NCBI GenBank assembly: GCA_020426065.1
Contig: JAGQQT010000086.1
Span: forward strand, 1 to 11,163
DNA length: 11,163 bases
Source of the DNA: Planctomycetaceae bacterium
Lineage (GTDB): Bacteria > Planctomycetota > Planctomycetia > Planctomycetales > Planctomycetaceae
Reading direction: 5' to 3'
Part shown: piece after piece, positions 8,407 to 11,163 of the stretch
Layout: each line of letters opens with the position of its first letter
Position numbering within the stretch: position 1 is the first letter of the stretch
Program-made: the position numbers and the translations under genes
The notes under the pieces: model-generated
Told to the model about the DNA's origin: nothing
Database searches by the model: none
What the model saw: only the letters and a program-made list of their open reading frames with translations

Positions 8407-10287
8407 TCAGCGCAAATTCGGCGTGGTGTCTACATAAGTTGTATGATTGGGTTCGGTACCAAATTCACCCTGCCACTGGACATCGGACTTCCGAAATGCC
8501 TTGGCTTTGGGACCTTCGCCAATCTGGGGTTCCTGCGTTTCCGGTGCAGGCCGGCGTGTGCGGATGTGTGGTTTGGGCACTTCATGTGAACCATCAACCC
8601 GGAATTCATAATGCAGGTGCGGTTTCCCGAAGAACTGCATTTCGCGTGGCAGAAGGACCCGTTCTTCAATCACCGGCATTCGGTCTTCGGTCAGCAACTC
8701 CAGTACATCATTTTCTTCCGTTTTCTCTGTGCTGGAATGAACAGGCTCCCGGACCGGCTTTGCAGTGGTCATCGGACGGCTTTCACTCAACTCCGGTTCA
8801 TATTCCATCTCTCCCTGTCCGGTCAGGTGAGACCGAATGGAAGCGAGAATCACGGTGAACACACCGATGATTACGATCCCTCCGGCAATCAGTCCGACTA
8901 GTGAAGAACCACCAGCCTGTGGCATCTCCAGTGGTTCGGGAATGATTTCGTCTGCTGCTGCCAAGTGAATCGAGGTGCGGTCATCATTGGCTGGAGCGAG
9001 ATTCTCGGCAATGTAGGACGTTCCCGAGAGGGAGGCTTCAAACGAAGGAGGAACCTGGGAATCAGCGTCATGAATTTCCAGGTGTTCTTCGTGAACCTCA
9101 ATATCATTCTGCAAAGCCATCAGGAAGTTATTTTCATCGGTCGTGAGTTCGCTGGTTTCCCGCGGCAATGTCAGCAGGCCGACTTGTGGCCTTGTGGGCG
9201 CACTCTGCAGCAGGGAGGTGACATTACCTCCTGCAGCCTCCTGTGAATTCGTATCACTGGAATGGGATTCCGCACTCGGCATGATTGACGGCAGTCGCAA
9301 TCCTTCGGTCTGTTCTGTAGCAGTTGGCTTTTCAGTTTTGGAAAATGGAACGGCCTTCAACTCGGATGAAATATCATCTTCATTGAGCCATTGATGATGC
9401 GAAGGAACGCTGGGCCGGAAATCCATTTTCGGTTCGGTTGTCTGCTGTCCGGCTGACTGTGGTTCAACCCGCTGCAATTCATTTGACTGTGGAGGTACGA
9501 GCGGAGCGGTTTCAACTCTTTTCGCGGGCTCTGCTTGTACGACCGGAATTGGGCTGGGCAGTTTGGGGAGTTCCGCACTTTGAACCAGCCAGCCGGGGAT
9601 CTGAAGGACGGTTCCATCCTGCAGGACCTCTGGAGCGGTCCGATCACGCCGTCCGGCCACAAACTTGGTTTTCTCAGCGACTTCCGCTGGCTGCTTCAAC
9701 CATTGTGTCAACAGATCGTAACTTGTCAGATCAGCGCGCCAGAGAGGCATCACCACAGGGTAATCCTGAATCCCGATCAGTACGATATGGCCAAACTGCG
9801 TTTCTCGCGGAGCGGCATTCTGATGCGTGGCACGGATGATTTGAGCAGAGTTGTTTCCGTTCTGATTCAATGAAGCGGGATCAAAGGAAACAACTTTTCC
9901 GGCATGAGCTGAAGTCTTCTCTATCAGGACGGCATCACCTGCCTGGAGTTCATAATCGGTTTGTGACTGAACCGGTAACACAATCCCGGCCCGACCAGCC
10001 CGCACGATCTGGATTTTCTTGCCAGCGGCCTCGGTCAGGCCTCCTGCTTGCTGGATCAGATTATGCAGAGGGATGGTTGTCTGCTTGAGTTCATAAGTTC
10101 CAGGATTCTGTACCGCTCCAATAATGGCAATCATTGGTGGAGCCGGGGAATTGTTCTGGTTGCCGTGGAATTCGATCACCTTGGCAGCGGAAAGCTCACC
10201 TGGTCCAGCGACAATCACGCAGGACATCACAACACTCAGGCCGAGTGCCATCATTCCAGATTGTAAGCTGTTCATGTTGCGTTTCAT
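8407..10287 (-). CDS. Membrane-anchored protein with SLBB-like domains and cytoplasmic tail
   Basis: A 626-residue envelope protein of unknown role. Residues 1-35 are a signal peptide (core MMALGLSVVMSCVIVAG, cleavage near LSA-AK). Residues 52-123 are an SLBB beta-grasp domain: IIGAVQNPGTYEL, then HNLIQQAGGLTEAAG and ELQAGDAVLIE. Residues about 166-234 form a second, more divergent copy (GHIVLIGIQDYPVVMPL, then LLTQWL and LQDGTVLQIPG). A Pro/Gln/Ser/Glu-rich stalk runs from about 238 to 455. One transmembrane helix follows (LVGLIAGGIVIIGVFTVILA, 463-482), then a tail of about 140 residues. The N-terminal polysaccharide-export (Wza) domain that often precedes SLBB is absent. The ATG at 10287 has a good AGGGGA site about 5 bases upstream and gives a clean signal peptide; the frame is open to 10587, but that extension looks non-coding. 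Topology inferred: SLBB domains outside the membrane, tail in the cytoplasm beside the actin-like product of the next gene. Confidence 0.82.
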   Translation of the reverse strand: MKRNMNSLQSGMMALGLSVVMSCVIVAGPGELSAAKVIEFHGNQNNSPAPPMIAIIGAVQNPGTYELKQTTIPLHNLIQQAGGLTEAAGKKIQIVRAGRAGIVLPVQSQTDYELQAGDAVLIEKTSAHAGKVVSFDPASLNQNGNNSAQIIRATHQNAAPRETQFGHIVLIGIQDYPVVMPLWRADLTSYDLLTQWLKQPAEVAEKTKFVAGRRDRTAPEVLQDGTVLQIPGWLVQSAELPKLPSPIPVVQAEPAKRVETAPLVPPQSNELQRVEPQSAGQQTTEPKMDFRPSVPSHHQWLNEDDISSELKAVPFSKTEKPTATEQTEGLRLPSIMPSAESHSSDTNSQEAAGGNVTSLLQSAPTRPQVGLLTLPRETSELTTDENNFLMALQNDIEVHEEHLEIHDADSQVPPSFEASLSGTSYIAENLAPANDDRTSIHLAAADEIIPEPLEMPQAGGSSLVGLIAGGIVIIGVFTVILASIRSHLTGQGEMEYEPELSESRPMTTAKPVREPVHSSTEKTEENDVLELLTEDRMPVIEERVLLPREMQFFGKPHLHYEFRVDGSHEVPKPHIRTRRPAPETQEPQIGEGPKAKAFRKSDVQWQGEFGTEPNHTTYVDTTPNLR

Positions 10288-10602
10288 CAAGTTCCCCTGC
10301 CAACCTGTCCCATCACCAGATGCGGGAGATCTCTTCCCCCTCTCCGCGCACCATGCTCCCTTGGCGAAAAAGTTCGCTATAATCCAGATAATCGGCACAA
10401 ATCCGGCATCAACTGAGGCGAATTCCCCGTTGCATCTCAGAAGCGGGCAAACGATACTGATATTCAGTGGGAGCGATTCAAAAGCCAGAACTTCATTTCT
10501 GGCAGATCCAGTGTCGGTCGACATGAGCCGGCAAATCAGCTGGCGATGCCGAACGGGGAGTTCTGGGTAAAATTTGCGGCCTGACATTTGAGGAGCGTGG
10601 GA
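10288..10602. other. Divergent intergenic region (315 bases)
   Basis: This region must hold promoters for the SLBB/actin-like unit (- strand) and the zinc-ribbon gene (+ strand). No confident pair was found. On the + strand a perfect TATAAT (10378-10383) has no -35 at proper spacing, and TTGCAT (10431-10436) with GATACT (10454-10459) at 17 bases is a weak match. The inverted repeat ACTGA-TAT-TCAGT (10456-10468) is a possible operator. The - strand frame is open throughout, but its product is unlike the adjoining protein. Confidence 0.45.
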
Positions 10603-10824
10603 ATGTGGTTAGGAGGGTATTTCTTCTGGATCATTCTCGCTCCTGTCTTCCTGATAGGCGGGTTGTTTCTGCTGTTTATAGTGTCTTCGATTACCGGTTT
10701 TTCTCTGATTGATCTGTTTGCGTCACTCAATAACCAGAGCACAACATTGACCTGCTGGCATTGTGGCAAGGAGACTCCGGCCGACCGCAGGCTGTGCAGA
10801 CACTGCAAACAGGAGCTGCAGTAA
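10603..10824 (+). CDS. Small membrane protein with C-terminal zinc ribbon
   Basis: A 73-residue protein. Residues about 5-32 are one long hydrophobic helix (WIILAPVFLIGGLFLLFIVS). After a short Ser/Thr/Asn stretch comes a zinc-ribbon knuckle pair, CWHC (51-54) and CRHC (65-68), ten residues apart. Four such cysteines normally bind one zinc, and the Arg/Lys-rich ribbon probably faces the cytoplasm. The ATG at 10603 is supported by AGGAG (10591-10595) 7 bases upstream; an in-frame TTG at 10588 lacks this. It is transcribed away from the SLBB/actin-like unit and may share its regulatory region. The family and function are unknown; the ribbon could bind protein or nucleic acid. The clean ribosome site and exact cysteine spacing make it a credible gene despite its size. 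Confidence 0.8.
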   Translation: MWLGGYFFWIILAPVFLIGGLFLLFIVSSITGFSLIDLFASLNNQSTTLTCWHCGKETPADRRLCRHCKQELQ

Positions 10825-10840
10825 TCGGAGAAAGAGGCAG

Positions 10841-10865
10841 ACTCCGGCCAGATTTGAGCCGGAGT
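10841..10865 (+). terminator. Hairpin after the zinc-ribbon gene, lacking a T-run
   Basis: ACTCCGGC (10841-10848) pairs perfectly with GCCGGAGT (10858-10865) around a 9-base loop, 17 bases after the stop codon. No T-run follows, so it is either a factor-assisted terminator or an mRNA 3'-end stabiliser. The full terminator at 10963-11004 may be the true end of this transcript. Confidence 0.4.
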
Positions 10866-10919
10866 TATCAGGTGGAAAACAACCTGGAATCTTTTTTGAA
10901 AATTCTTTGAACAGAATCG

Positions 10920-10948
10920 TTGACTTTCAAACCGCCGCTTCGTATAGT
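10920..10948 (+). promoter_or_regulatory. Consensus-like sigma-70 promoter
   Basis: TTGACT (10920-10925) and TATAGT (10943-10948) are exactly 17 bases apart, each matching the consensus at five of six positions. It is the best promoter match I found in the window. Transcription would begin near 10955, immediately before the terminator hairpin at 10963. It may drive a short RNA or a leader for the gene that may start at 11112. Confidence 0.6.
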
Positions 10949-10962
10949 TCCGCTCCGCCAGA

Positions 10963-11004
10963 CACGAAGGCAATCGGCGATGCCGGTTCCCTGCGTGTTT
11001 TTTT
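10963..11004 (+). terminator. Strong terminator hairpin directly after a promoter
   Basis: Bases 10963-10977 pair with 10983-10997 around the loop CGATG: 13 pairs with two symmetric mismatches (C-C and A-G). Seven T's (10998-11004) follow immediately. It could end the zinc-ribbon transcript, or act as an attenuator for transcripts from the promoter at 10920-10948. Confidence 0.8.
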
Positions 11005-11051
11005 CTCGCTTAATGCAAAGGCGAGATCATTAGTACAGGCCTCGGGCCTGT
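11005..11051 (+). promoter_or_regulatory. Two further hairpins in the leader of the last gene
   Basis: CTCGC (11005-11009) pairs with GCGAG (11021-11025), extended by a wobble and a T-A pair. ACAGGCC (11035-11041) pairs perfectly with GGCCTGT (11045-11051) around the loop TCG. With the terminator stem just before them they suggest a structured leader. No known riboswitch class was recognised. Confidence 0.35.
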
Positions 11052-11111
11052 GTCTTCAGGTGGCTCAGGCATTCTGTCTGAAACCTCCCCGCCGCTAGTG
11101 GTGAGAGGAGT

Positions 11112-11163
11112 ATGATCTTTGGCAATTTGGTTGGTGATTTGAATTCAGCAATAAGTATGTTGA
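11112..11163 (+). CDS. Possible start of a gene running off the window
   Basis: An ATG at 11112 opens a frame of 17 codons to the window end with no stop, beginning MIFGNLVGDLNSAISML. Purine-rich GAGAGGAG (11103-11110) lies immediately upstream but only 1-3 bases away, closer than usual. The frame is closed upstream by a TGA at 11079, so this is the only start. The fragment is too short to assign a family. The promoter at 10920 and the leader hairpins support a gene here, but the evidence is thin. Confidence 0.4.
   Translation, partial: MIFGNLVGDLNSAISML

Noticed and set aside
7335..10287. Assignment of the pair as PilM/PilN or a capsule export (Wza) locus
   Set aside because: No PilN-, PilO- or GspL-like sequence, no polysaccharide export domain, and no glycosyltransferase or tyrosine kinase genes nearby; only the architecture is reminiscent.
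10288..10587. 100-codon N-terminal extension of the SLBB protein
   Set aside because: It would place a signal peptide in the middle of the protein; the ATG at 10287 has a strong ribosome site. Its composition looks random.
10971..10997. Resemblance of GGCGATGCCGGTTCC to the start of a fluoride riboswitch
   Set aside because: The conserved ATAAACG segment and the second stem are missing; the bases are accounted for by the terminator hairpin.
10763..11098. 111-codon + strand frame overlapping the zinc-ribbon gene
   Set aside because: It overlaps the clearly coding ribbon out of frame and crosses a promoter and a strong terminator; no family features.

Overview
The window looks like a stretch of planctomycete chromosome. 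The inference rests on several things: an rpoA-rplQ pair whose L17 carries large insertions and an acidic tail, lipoprotein-like and very long TPR envelope proteins, a lone ExbB/TolQ-type protein with its own signal peptide, and widely spaced genes with their own terminators. No marker gene fixes the genus. No tRNA, rRNA, CRISPR array, insertion sequence or phage gene was seen.

Positions 1-1930 hold the end of the ribosomal protein/RNA polymerase block on the + strand: rpoA (132-1151), then rplQ (1260-1856). A candidate terminator lies between them and a near-perfect bidirectional terminator follows rplQ. A 370-base gene-free stretch (1928-2297) carries a structured element with two mutually exclusive stems. 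It leads to an unrecognised 194-residue lipoprotein-like gene (2298-2882), which is closed by a strong terminator.

Positions 2951-7316 hold an envelope pair on the + strand: a secreted TPR-repeat protein of 1056 residues (3142-6312), then a MotA/TolQ/ExbB-family proton-channel protein (6510-7316). No ExbD/TolR partner gene lies beside them.

Positions 7335-10287 form a two-gene - strand unit. The upstream gene encodes a 626-residue protein with a signal peptide, two SLBB-like beta-grasp domains, a long Pro/Gln/Glu-rich stalk, one late transmembrane helix and a cytoplasmic tail of about 140 residues. The downstream gene, 34 bases later, encodes a divergent actin/MreB-like (ASKHA-fold) protein whose phosphate-binding motifs are degenerate. 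This is the most interesting part of the window. The arrangement recalls the PilM-PilN and GspL logic, in which a cytoplasmic actin-like domain is coupled through one membrane helix to an envelope module, but the families are different.

Divergent from this unit, across a 315-base intergenic region, lies a 73-residue membrane protein with a C-terminal zinc ribbon (10603-10824). After it comes a consensus-like sigma-70 promoter followed within about 15 bases by a strong terminator hairpin, then more hairpins, and the possible start of a gene that runs off the window's end.
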